A stretch of DNA of 64,000 nucleotides from Verrucolacustris abundans (GTDB lineage: Bacteria > Verrucomicrobiota > Verrucomicrobiia > Methylacidiphilales > Verrucolacustridaceae): assembly GCA_965194535.1 (NCBI GenBank), contig OZ239145.1, positions 1,488,001-1,552,000 on the forward strand, given 5' to 3'. Position 1 is the stretch's first letter. Each line of letters begins with the position of its first letter. Shown here piece by piece: positions 29,283-36,760 of this stretch. The translations under genes and the position numbers were made by a program. Below the pieces are notes generated by a model, which saw nothing but the letters and a program-made list of their open reading frames with translations, made no database searches and was not told the origin of the DNA.

Positions 29283-29370
29283 CCCCCTAGAATAACCGTC
29301 GTTTTTTACGGGTCAAACCATGCCCATCGGCTTCCCTCGACAATTTGACCCCGCTTGGCACGCTTTTCCC

Positions 29371-29868
29371 GTGCGCATTCTGGCTATCGACCCCTCCCTC
29401 CGTGGTACCGGTTACGCCATCCTCGAAGGCACGGCCGAAAAACCCGCTGTCCTCGCTTCTGGGACCATTAAAAATCCCGCTTCCCGCACCTCCCAAGATT
29501 GCCTGATCGAAATTCACGACCGCCTCTCCGAACTTATCTCGCAACACTCCCCAACTGCTCTCGCCATTGAACTCATCATCTATGTCCAAAACACGCGCAC
29601 CGCCGTCATCCTTGGTGCCGCCCGGGGTGTGGCTCTGCTTGCCGCCGCCCGAGGCGGCCTCACCATCCACGAATACCCACCCAAACTTGTTAAAAAATCC
29701 GCCACAGGAAAAGGCGCTGCAAAAAAAGAGCAGGTCGCCTTCATGACCCGCGCCCTCTTTGGCCTGCGCCACAACCCCCTTCCTGATGAGGCCGACGCTC
29801 TCGCGGTTGGCCTTACCCACCTACGCCGAGTGGCCTTTTCCTCCCGAATGATTCCTGCAATCTCCTAA
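29371..29868 (+). CDS. ruvC: Holliday junction resolvase RuvC
   Basis: Endonuclease resolving recombination junctions with RuvAB. From GTG at 29371 the protein is 165 residues, the family length: R-I-L-A-I-D-P-S-L-R-G-T-G-Y (first catalytic Asp; usual DPG is DPS here), A-I-E-L-I-I-Y-V-Q-N (catalytic Glu), G-A-A-R-G-V-A-L-L, K-K-S-A-T-G-K-G-A-A-K-K-E-Q-V and D-E-A-D-A-L-A-V (late Asp residues). An ATG at 29320 would add 17 unconserved residues. One base precedes ruvA. Confidence 0.93.
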   Translation: MRILAIDPSLRGTGYAILEGTAEKPAVLASGTIKNPASRTSQDCLIEIHDRLSELISQHSPTALAIELIIYVQNTRTAVILGAARGVALLAAARGGLTIHEYPPKLVKKSATGKGAAKKEQVAFMTRALFGLRHNPLPDEADALAVGLTHLRRVAFSSRMIPAIS

Positions 29869-29869
29869 C

Positions 29870-30466
29870 ATGATCTCTTTTCTCGAAGGAACTCTATCTG
29901 AAGCTTGGCCCACCCGCGCGGTGATCAACTGCCAAGGAATCGGATACGAACTCCTCATCCCCGTCACCACGTACGATCGCCTTCCCCAACCCAACGAAAA
30001 AGTCCGTCTCCTCACTCATCTTGTCGTTCGGGAAGATGCCCACACCCTTTATGGATTCTTTACGCCGAGCGAACGCGATCTCTTTCGGCTCCTCCTTCAT
30101 CACGTCTCGGGTGTCGGCCCCAAAACCGCCCTCTCGATCCTCGCGGGCACCAGCCCCACCATCGTGCGCGATGCCGTCGCCACGGGTGACACCACCACGT
30201 TAGCCAAACTCAAAGGTCTTGGAAAAAAAACAGCCGAGCGGATCGTCCTGGAACTACGCGACAAACTTCCTGCACTCGACGCCCTCGCAGGTGGTGCTCC
30301 CTCCAAAGGTTCCCCTGCCCCACTTGCAGGCCACTCCCAGGACGCCCTCCTGGCCCTTCTCGCCCTTGGCTACAAATCAGCCGAAGCGCAGAAAGCCCTC
30401 GCCGGCCTCGACTCGTCCCTACCCTCAGGTGATCTTGTGCGCGAGGCCCTTCGCCGCCTCGGCTGA
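29870..30466 (+). CDS. ruvA: Holliday junction DNA helicase subunit RuvA
   Basis: Tetrameric junction-binding protein, 198 residues. N-terminal OB domain (I-S-F-L-E-G-T-L, G-I-G-Y-E-L), then two helix-hairpin-helix motifs (V-S-G-V-G-P-K-T-A-L and L-K-G-L-G-K-K-T-A-E-R-I), and a C-terminal UBA-like domain (A-L-L-A-L-G-Y) that contacts RuvB. Directly follows ruvC; ruvB is not adjacent. Confidence 0.95.
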   Translation: MISFLEGTLSEAWPTRAVINCQGIGYELLIPVTTYDRLPQPNEKVRLLTHLVVREDAHTLYGFFTPSERDLFRLLLHHVSGVGPKTALSILAGTSPTIVRDAVATGDTTTLAKLKGLGKKTAERIVLELRDKLPALDALAGGAPSKGSPAPLAGHSQDALLALLALGYKSAEAQKALAGLDSSLPSGDLVREALRRLG

Positions 30467-30627
30467 AGCCAGGCACAGGCGGTTCCCGACAACCGCACGT
30501 CCACAAGCCCACAAATCCAAAATTAAAAATCAAAAATCTTCCCCACCCCAGCTAAACTGCTCGACTTCGTGTAAGCTCTTCGATACCTTTTTTAACTCAA
30601 CTTCAAACCAACTAAGGAAAAACTACT

Positions 30628-31791
30628 ATGCCCCTCGATACCGCTGAACGCACCCAACTCCTGACACCCTCGGCCACTCTCGCAATAGATGCCCGCGCCA
30701 AAAGCATGAAGGCAGAAGGGCTGGACGTCGTCGGATTCGGCGCAGGGGAACCTGATTTCGATACTCCCGAGCACATCAAAGCCGCCGCTATGGGCTCCTT
30801 GGACGCTGGATTCACCAAGTACACCCCTTCCTCTGGAATTCCAGAACTCCGAGCCGCGATTTCAGAAAAACTAAAAGCCGAAAACAATCTCTCGTACGAC
30901 CCCTCTCAGATCATCGTGACCTGTGGAGCGAAACACGCCTGCTTTAATGCCATCCTCGCCACGGTGAATCCTGGAGATGAAGTCCTCATCCCATCCCCCT
31001 ACTGGCTCAGCTACCCAGAGATGGTTCGCATCGCGGGCGGAGAACCCGTCATGGTTCCTACCAAAGCCGAGAACAGCTACAAATTAACCCCAGAACTCTT
31101 TCGCGAGTACATGAGCCCGATGACCAAAATGGTCATCATCAACTCCCCCGGGAATCCCACCGGCTCGGTTTATTCCGAGAATGAGCTCGCTGCTTTGGCC
31201 GAAGTTGCCCTCGAAGAGGAAATCTTCATCCTCTCCGACGAAATCTACGAAAAGCTTGTCTATGATGGAGTGAAACACTCCTCGATCGCATCCTTTAGCA
31301 AGGAACTCTACAACCTCACCCTCACGGTGAACGGTTTTAGTAAACCTTACGCTATGACCGGATGGCGCCTCGGCTACATCGCAGCCCCCGTCATTCTCTC
31401 TAAAGTGATCGACTCGATCCAAAGTCACTCCACCTCACACCCGACCTCTTTTGCCCAAAAAGGTGCCCTAGCTGCCTATCGCGGACCACAAGATTGCGTC
31501 CAAGAGATGGTCAAAGAGTACGATAAACGCCGTCGTCGCTTCTGCGATCTTCTGGGTCTCATTCCGAAGCTCTCCTTCGTGAAACCCCAAGGAGCTTTCT
31601 ACATCTTGGTCGATATCTCCCGAACTGGGATGAACTCGACCGAGTTCTCAGAGAAACTCCTCGAGAAAGAGCGCGTGGCAGTCGTCCCCGGAAAAGCCTT
31701 CGGCCTCGACTCCACGGTTCGCGTCTCTTACGCCACCTCGATCGACCAGATCGAAGAGGGCGTTCGTAGAATCGCTAAGTTCTGCAAATAA
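30628..31791 (+). CDS. Aspartate/aromatic aminotransferase, class I (AspB type)
   Basis: PLP enzyme of 387 residues. It has F-G-A-G-E-P-D-F-D-T-P, Y-T-P-S-S-G-I-P-E-L-R, N-S-P-G-N-P-T-G, S-D-E-I-Y-E-K-L-V-Y (PLP Asp and Tyr) and S-K-P-Y-A-M-T-G-W-R-L-G-Y (PLP Lys). This is the I-beta aspartate aminotransferase layout; prephenate transamination is a possible added activity. AAGGA lies 10 bases before the ATG. The 161-base leader before it has an A/T-rich segment and no recognised RNA element. Confidence 0.9.
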   Translation: MPLDTAERTQLLTPSATLAIDARAKSMKAEGLDVVGFGAGEPDFDTPEHIKAAAMGSLDAGFTKYTPSSGIPELRAAISEKLKAENNLSYDPSQIIVTCGAKHACFNAILATVNPGDEVLIPSPYWLSYPEMVRIAGGEPVMVPTKAENSYKLTPELFREYMSPMTKMVIINSPGNPTGSVYSENELAALAEVALEEEIFILSDEIYEKLVYDGVKHSSIASFSKELYNLTLTVNGFSKPYAMTGWRLGYIAAPVILSKVIDSIQSHSTSHPTSFAQKGALAAYRGPQDCVQEMVKEYDKRRRRFCDLLGLIPKLSFVKPQGAFYILVDISRTGMNSTEFSEKLLEKERVAVVPGKAFGLDSTVRVSYATSIDQIEEGVRRIAKFCK

Positions 31792-31801
31792 TTCCCTCCG
31801 C

Positions 31802-31833
31802 GGGAGTGAGTTACAAAGAAAGGGTTCACTCCC
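31802..31833. repeat. Inverted repeat after the aminotransferase gene
   Basis: GGGAGTGA (31802-31809) and TCACTCCC (31826-31833), 8-bp perfect arms, 16-base loop. No T-tract follows on the plus strand, so it is weak as an intrinsic terminator; it lies immediately before the -35 box of the next gene and could be an operator. Confidence 0.35.
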
Positions 31834-31835
31834 TC

Positions 31836-31864
31836 TTGCACTCCTAGGGGAGTCGTTTTACTTT
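31836..31864 (+). promoter_or_regulatory. Promoter close to the zinc peptidase start codon
   Basis: TTGCAC (31836-31841), 17-base spacer, TACTTT (31859-31864), then 8 bases to ATG at 31873; no Shine-Dalgarno. Confidence 0.5.
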
Positions 31865-31872
31865 ACTACCTC

Positions 31873-32574
31873 ATGAACGGACTCTTTCTTCTCACCTTCA
31901 TTGGAACGATGGCCCTTTCCCTATGGGCTGCCGCAAAAGTAAAGATCGCCTACGCAAAGGGGAGCCAAGTGCCCGCCTCCTCGGGTTTTACCGGAGCTGA
32001 GGCCGCCGCTCGTATTCTCGACGCGGCTGGAATTCGCAATGTGGAGATCGTGGAGCAGGATGGTCTCCTCGGCGATCACTACGACCCCATGCATCGCCGG
32101 CTCGTTCTCTCGACTCAAAACTTTCACGGTCACTCCGCCGCCGCTCTGGGCGTCGCCGCTCACGAGTGCGGCCATGCGATCCAACATAAAATTGCTTACG
32201 CCCCGCTCCAGTGGCGCATGGCGTCGGTGGGAGCCACTACGTTCGCGAGCCAAATCGTGACATGGCTTCCCCTCTTCGGACTCTTCTCAGGTTTCGGCGG
32301 TTTCCAATCCCAAACTTACCTCACCATCATGGTCGCTGGATGGGGCACGATCATGCTTTTTAACTTGGTGACACTGCCCGTGGAATTTGATGCTTCACGA
32401 AGAGCCCTGCAAATCCTACCGAAGATGAAATTTATCTCCCCAGGCGCCGAATCGAAAGCCGTGGATAACGTCCTACGTGCAGCCGCTTGGACCTATGTCG
32501 CCGCCTTTATTACCTCCCTCCTCTATTTACTCTGGCATCTTCTCCCTCTTCTCGCAGGCCGAAGAAACGACTAA
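31873..32574 (+). CDS. Membrane zinc metallopeptidase (YugP-like)
   Basis: A 233-residue protein of the YugP/neutral zinc metallopeptidase family. TM about 1-20, then S-G-F-T-G-A-E-A-A, D-P-x-x-R-R-L-V-L-S, the zinc motif A-A-H-E-C-G-H-A-I-Q-H (HExxH at 97-101), further TM segments about 130-180, F-D-A-S-R-R-A-L (third ligand region) and a C-terminal TM. Substrate not known. Confidence 0.85.
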   Translation: MNGLFLLTFIGTMALSLWAAAKVKIAYAKGSQVPASSGFTGAEAAARILDAAGIRNVEIVEQDGLLGDHYDPMHRRLVLSTQNFHGHSAAALGVAAHECGHAIQHKIAYAPLQWRMASVGATTFASQIVTWLPLFGLFSGFGGFQSQTYLTIMVAGWGTIMLFNLVTLPVEFDASRRALQILPKMKFISPGAESKAVDNVLRAAAWTYVAAFITSLLYLLWHLLPLLAGRRND

Positions 32575-32674
32575 TCCCTTTAATTGCGTCGACTCAAAGC
32601 GATCAACCACAACCCCTTGTGGGTCTATCGAATTTTCCCTTGCTTATTCGCAAACACCTTCTTATGTGTAATGC

Positions 32675-32680
32675 AAGGAG
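32675..32680 (+). promoter_or_regulatory. Shine-Dalgarno deciding a CTG start
   Basis: AAGGAG is placed six bases before CTG at 32687, which is in frame with the following signal peptide. No ATG, GTG or better-placed TTG explains the N-terminus. Confidence 0.5.
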
Positions 32681-32686
32681 CTCAAC

Positions 32687-33343
32687 CTGACTATTAAGCT
32701 TAATTTACCCATCCTCGGCGCTCTTTTGTCATTGGCATCTGTTACGCCGACCTTTGCCTCTGCCCCCGTATCAGAGACCTACTCGCACCCCCTTCTCAAT
32801 CAGATTTACGAAATGCACTCCTTGGCCGAGTCCGGCAATAAGGATGCTACCCGACGCCTTGTGGCTTGGCTGGAGGAACTCACAGCGGAACAACCTGACA
32901 ACGGCATCCTCCTTGTTTATTTGGGCAGTGCTTACACCCTTGCAAGCCGGGACGCCTTTATCGGACCAGGGAAACTTCGTTATCTTATGGCCGGCCGCGA
33001 CTGCATGGACCGTGCCGTCAGCATTCGCCCTACCGACCCAAACGTTCGCTTCATCCGAGCGATTAACAACTATCACCTCCCAACCATGTTTAATCGTCGC
33101 AGCATCGCACGAGAGGATTTCAGAAAACTCGTGGATCAGCTCGCCAAAATCCCCGCCTCCCTAGATGCTCTGACCTCTCAGGCTGTGTACTACTACGCCG
33201 GCCTATGCTTCGCCCAACTTGAGGAAGAAAAAAACGCCAGGGACTCGTTTCAAAAAGGCCTCGATCTTAAAATTTCTGGCCCCCTCACTGCAAAAATCAC
33301 GCAAGAGCTGGCTGAGCTAACTCCAACCGCTGCGGGTCAGTGA
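32687..33343 (+). CDS. Exported TPR-like helical protein, function unknown
   Basis: From CTG at 32687 the product is 218 residues and begins with a signal peptide (one Lys, hydrophobic core, cleavage after T-F-A-S-A). The first in-frame TTG, at 32726, would cut the signal peptide in half. The mature part is alpha-helical with TPR-like spacing (L-L-V-Y-L-G-S-A-Y, A-V-S-I-R-P-T-D-P-N, Y-Y-Y-A-G-L-C-F-A-Q-L and A-R-D-S-F-Q-K-G-L). It overlaps hpt by GTGA. Confidence 0.65.
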   Translation: MTIKLNLPILGALLSLASVTPTFASAPVSETYSHPLLNQIYEMHSLAESGNKDATRRLVAWLEELTAEQPDNGILLVYLGSAYTLASRDAFIGPGKLRYLMAGRDCMDRAVSIRPTDPNVRFIRAINNYHLPTMFNRRSIAREDFRKLVDQLAKIPASLDALTSQAVYYYAGLCFAQLEEEKNARDSFQKGLDLKISGPLTAKITQELAELTPTAAGQ

Positions 33344-33861
33344 TTCGTCCCCCAGGGCAACCCTACCTCTCGGCTCCGCAAATTCGCCGTCGGGTTCGAA
33401 TTTTAGCTGCGTCCATTCACAAAACCTACCGCAACCGCCCTCTCACGATCGTCGCCCTACTGAAAGGAAGTGTCTTTTTCGTCGTCGACCTCCTTCGCCA
33501 TTTAGATCCTGACACCGAGGTCGAGTTTTGGAATATCTCCAGTTATCAAGGCACCCGCTCGACTGGAAAAATCCGGGGTCTTCACCACTGCCGTGGAAAC
33601 TTTGTGGGTAGGGATATCCTCCTGATTGACGACATTCTGGATTCGGGACTCACTCTCGACCGCACTCGGGCTCATGCCAAGAAATTGGGTGCCCGCACGG
33701 TCCAGATCTGCGTTCTTCTAAGCAAGAAAAGAAAACGAGTACATGCCGTCAAAGCCCGTTGGGTGGGTTTCTCAATCAAAGACGAATTCGTCGTGGGCTA
33801 CGGTCTTGACCTGGACCAGCGATATCGTGCCCTCCCCTCCATCCGCACCCTTCCACAATGA
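33340..33861 (+). CDS. hpt: Hypoxanthine phosphoribosyltransferase
   Basis: Purine salvage enzyme, 173 residues. Motifs: A-L-L-K-G-S-V-F-F (PPi loop), V-E-F-W-N-I-S-S-Y (flexible loop variant of V-x-F-M-x-x-S-S-Y), the PRPP motif L-L-I-D-D-I-L-D-S-G-L-T and late F-V-V-G-Y-G-L-D. GTG start inside the previous stop (GTGA). Confidence 0.9.
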   Translation: MIRPPGQPYLSAPQIRRRVRILAASIHKTYRNRPLTIVALLKGSVFFVVDLLRHLDPDTEVEFWNISSYQGTRSTGKIRGLHHCRGNFVGRDILLIDDILDSGLTLDRTRAHAKKLGARTVQICVLLSKKRKRVHAVKARWVGFSIKDEFVVGYGLDLDQRYRALPSIRTLPQ

Positions 33862-33893
33862 GTCTAACACCCGCAGTGGCTACACTGCTTGGA

Positions 33894-34343
33894 TTACTCC
33901 GCAATATCCTCGTTCCACAACTCGGGCTTGGCTCGAATAAAATCTCCCATCATTTTCACTAGCGTGGGTTGATCTAGAATAACCACCTCGACCCCATGCG
34001 ATCGCAGAAAATCAGGGGCTCCAGAAAAATTGATCGCCTCCCCAACCACCACTCTCGGGATTTTAAACTGCACAATCGTCCCAGAACACATGTAGCAAGG
34101 GCACAAGGTTGAATAGATAACCGTATCCAGATAACTTCTCTGCCTTCCTGCATTCATCAAACAGTCCATCTCGCCATGCAATATCGCACTTCCTTTTTGC
34201 ACCCGTTGATTGTGACCTCGTCCAACGATCGAATTTCCTCGAACTAGAATCGACCCAATCGGAATTCCCCCTTCCGACAAACCTTGGCGAGCCTCCGCCT
34301 CAGCCTCCTTCATAAATTGTAGGTCGAGTGAATTGGCTTTCAT
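33894..34343 (-). CDS. Cytosine deaminase, eukaryotic/Fcy1-like
   Basis: A 149-residue deaminase-fold protein. Zinc motifs are H-G-E-M-D-C and T-L-C-P-C-Y-M-C-S-G. The end, P-E-L-W-N-E-D-I-A-E, matches the C-terminal cap of yeast cytosine deaminase, unlike TadA or guanine deaminases. It would convert cytosine to uracil for salvage. Last gene of a minus-strand group behind lacI (3 bases apart). Other nucleobase substrates are possible. Confidence 0.75.
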   Translation of the reverse strand: MKANSLDLQFMKEAEAEARQGLSEGGIPIGSILVRGNSIVGRGHNQRVQKGSAILHGEMDCLMNAGRQRSYLDTVIYSTLCPCYMCSGTIVQFKIPRVVVGEAINFSGAPDFLRSHGVEVVILDQPTLVKMMGDFIRAKPELWNEDIAE

Positions 34344-34346
34344 GAA

Positions 34347-35357
34347 TTAGGCCTTTCCTGTCGAGCTTCGGACAATCAACTCCCCTTTCACAAGCACCGG
34401 TTTCATTACTGAATCATCCTCTCGCCCTTTTTTCCAAAGCTCGAATCCTAACCTGCCCAGACTTGGGAAACGCACTGAAGTTAAAGGCACGACTCCATGC
34501 CGAGAAAACTCGCCATCCCCCACCCCACTCACACTCAATCCTTGCGGAACGAGAACTCCTTTCTCCACACAGGCCCGAATCACCCCGCCCGCCAAAATAT
34601 CGGTTCCACAAATAACCCCTGTTGGCGGATCCTTTTTTTCCAGAATTTTCAGCATCTCCTTGGCTGCATCTTCTGAATCCAACCCCACCATCCTGCCTCC
34701 TCCAATCAACGTCATTCCCCTTTTTTCACTACCCTCCACAACGGCTTGCATGTGAATCGCATGACTTCTCGCTGCAGAATGACCCCCCACATAAGCCACT
34801 CGCCGATGCCCCAAGTCATAAAAATGGTCCAGCACCAGATCTGCCGCCCCCTTCATATCCCGTACAGCCCAACTCACCTTCCCACTCCCTAATCCAACAT
34901 CCGCTGGATAACGCTTCAAAAAGACAACCGGACAACCCGCTTGATTCACAAGCTCCAAGGCGGCCGACCGATGCTCCGTACTGATCCTAGGAAGTAAAAA
35001 GATAGCCTCTGCCCCCCGCCCAATCATTGCCCGTACCTGCTCCATTTCCTCTTTGGCCGTTCGGGCGATTCCAACCAAAACTGCGATTCCCGACTCCTGA
35101 GCCGCCTCCACAAGCCCACCCGACACCATCGGACCCTCCTCCGAAGCCAGATCAGGCAAAACCAACCCCACCCAGCCACTCTGTTTTACCCGCAGACTGC
35201 GGGCCGCTTCATTGGGCCAATACCCTTTTCGTTTTGCCTCTGCTTGAACCCGCGCTTTTGTAGCCGCCCCAATATCCGGCGCATCCCGCAAGGCCTTCGA
35301 CACTGCCATCACGGAAAGCCCCAACCCTTCCGCCAAATCGCGCAACCGAACTTTCAC
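34347..35357 (-). CDS. LacI-family transcriptional regulator
   Basis: 336 residues: an N-terminal helix-turn-helix (R-L-R-D-L-A-E-G-L-G-L-S-V-M-A-V-S-K-A-L) and hinge, followed by a periplasmic-binding-protein-like effector domain (V-G-L-V-L-P-D-L, R-R-V-A-Y-V-G-G, V-I-C-G-T-D). GTG start overlapping the EIIA stop (GTGA). Effector unknown; co-transcription with an EIIA and a cytosine deaminase hints at carbon or nucleobase control. Confidence 0.9.
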   Translation of the reverse strand: MKVRLRDLAEGLGLSVMAVSKALRDAPDIGAATKARVQAEAKRKGYWPNEAARSLRVKQSGWVGLVLPDLASEEGPMVSGGLVEAAQESGIAVLVGIARTAKEEMEQVRAMIGRGAEAIFLLPRISTEHRSAALELVNQAGCPVVFLKRYPADVGLGSGKVSWAVRDMKGAADLVLDHFYDLGHRRVAYVGGHSAARSHAIHMQAVVEGSEKRGMTLIGGGRMVGLDSEDAAKEMLKILEKKDPPTGVICGTDILAGGVIRACVEKGVLVPQGLSVSGVGDGEFSRHGVVPLTSVRFPSLGRLGFELWKKGREDDSVMKPVLVKGELIVRSSTGKA

Positions 35358-35812
35358 ACCGCTTCTGGGTCCTCCGCCAAGGCAGCCAGAAATTCCTCTG
35401 GCGTCTTCACCTGCATCAATTTCTCCCTCACCTCATCTTGCCTCAAAATCCGAGCCATCGCCCCCACCAAAGCCAAATATTCAGTTACCATTCTTCGTGG
35501 GGTTCCAATCACAAAAATAAAATGAATATTCTCTCCGCCATTTTCAAAATTTACGCCCGCTTGGCTCCGCCCCACCGCCAAAACAAGGCGTTTCACATGA
35601 TCTGTTCGCGCATGAGGAAATGCCACCCCGTTTCCTAGGCTCGTCGCCTCCACACGCTCCCTAGCTAGTAGCTCATCGTAAAATCCCTGAAAATGAGTGA
35701 CCCCTTCATCCTTCTCTAACAACGATGCAACCTTGTGGATGGCCGTTGTTCGCTTGGTCTCCTGTAAATCCAACAGGATGTGACTCGGCTGTAGCAGTTC
35801 GACCAGTTTCAT
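35354..35812 (-). CDS. PTS EIIA domain protein (fructose/nitrogen type, PtsN-like)
   Basis: 152-residue single EIIA domain. The phosphorylatable His is in G-N-G-V-A-F-P-H-A-R; N-terminal L-L-Q-P-S-H-I-L and C-terminal helices are standard. No EIIB/EIIC is present nearby, so a regulatory (PtsN-like) role is more likely than sugar uptake. ATG at 35812 gives an ATGA overlap with nadK. Confidence 0.85.
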   Translation of the reverse strand: MKLVELLQPSHILLDLQETKRTTAIHKVASLLEKDEGVTHFQGFYDELLARERVEATSLGNGVAFPHARTDHVKRLVLAVGRSQAGVNFENGGENIHFIFVIGTPRRMVTEYLALVGAMARILRQDEVREKLMQVKTPEEFLAALAEDPEAV

Positions 35813-36675
35813 CGTGAGACTCCAGCTGCACCGCTCCACCCTAATTTTTGACGAGTCAAACCGTAGAAACCGAATCCAACAGGATGCATAAGACGAACCA
35901 CAGATCGCCCTACCTCCACCCGCAGAGAACCTCCTCGACTCAGATTTCCAATCTTCTTTCCATCCAACCTAACAACCGCGCTCGGTTCTCCTTCACTCAA
36001 GGATAACTCCACACCCTCCTGCTCACCGACTACCACAGGTCTCTGCGCCATCGCATGCGCACATACAGGAGTCAGCACCATCGCTCTCGCCTTCGGACTT
36101 ACCAACGGCCCTCCAGCCGAAAGGGAGTACGCCGTCGATCCCGTCGGACTTGCAACCAAAAGTCCGTCCGCATGATACTCCGTTAAAACTTCTCCCCCTA
36201 CTTTGACCCGAACCCTCACCATCAACTGCCCCGCCTGCGGTCCTACAGAAACTTCATTCAGCGCACTCCACGACTTATTTCCACCCGATAATTTGACCGA
36301 GAGAACGCTCCGCGTGCTCACACCGTACCGCCCGCTTAGTATTTCTGGCAAAACCATCCCCACTTCTTCCGCCTTGATCGAAGTCAAAAAACCCAGAGAT
36401 CCAAGATTGATCCCTAAAAGAGGAATCCCCCACCCCATCGTTGATTGAGCCGCGTGGAGCATCGTCCCATCCCCGCCTCCCACAACCACCGCATCAATTC
36501 TTCCCCGCTTGGCTCGGGCTAATCCACCCTCCGATACCCACCGGGCACTCACCCCAGCTTGACGAAAGATCGATTTTAAAACCATCCCAACTCCCACCGC
36601 CCCAGGCTTCCCACGACGCAAGCAGACAAGCACGTGCCGAATTCTTGGGTTCTTGGCATGAGAGTAACGAGCCAT
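35809..36675 (-). CDS. nadK: NAD kinase
   Basis: Phosphorylates NAD to NADP, 288 residues. G-G-G-D-G-T at about 66-71, G-I-N-L-G-S-L-G-F-L-T, A-L-N-E-V-S-V, and S-P-T-G-S-T-A-Y-S-L-S-A-G-G-P are the family motifs. ATG at 36675 is preferred over TTG at 36693. It heads the nadK-EIIA-lacI-deaminase string and diverges from gltB. Confidence 0.93.
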   Translation of the reverse strand: MARYSHAKNPRIRHVLVCLRRGKPGAVGVGMVLKSIFRQAGVSARWVSEGGLARAKRGRIDAVVVGGGDGTMLHAAQSTMGWGIPLLGINLGSLGFLTSIKAEEVGMVLPEILSGRYGVSTRSVLSVKLSGGNKSWSALNEVSVGPQAGQLMVRVRVKVGGEVLTEYHADGLLVASPTGSTAYSLSAGGPLVSPKARAMVLTPVCAHAMAQRPVVVGEQEGVELSLSEGEPSAVVRLDGKKIGNLSRGGSLRVEVGRSVVRLMHPVGFGFYGLTRQKLGWSGAAGVSR

Positions 36676-36723
36676 ACTCCACAATTCCCCCAAAAGCCTT
36701 ATCCCTCAAGAGGATTCCCACTC

Positions 36724-36751
36724 TTGCGCGAAACTCTCTCTGAAGTATTGT
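36724..36751 (+). promoter_or_regulatory. gltB promoter close to the start codon
   Basis: TTGCGC (36724-36729), 16-base spacer, TATTGT (36746-36751), then 9 bases to ATG at 36761. No Shine-Dalgarno is present. Confidence 0.5.
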
Positions 36752-36760
36752 AAATGCTCC

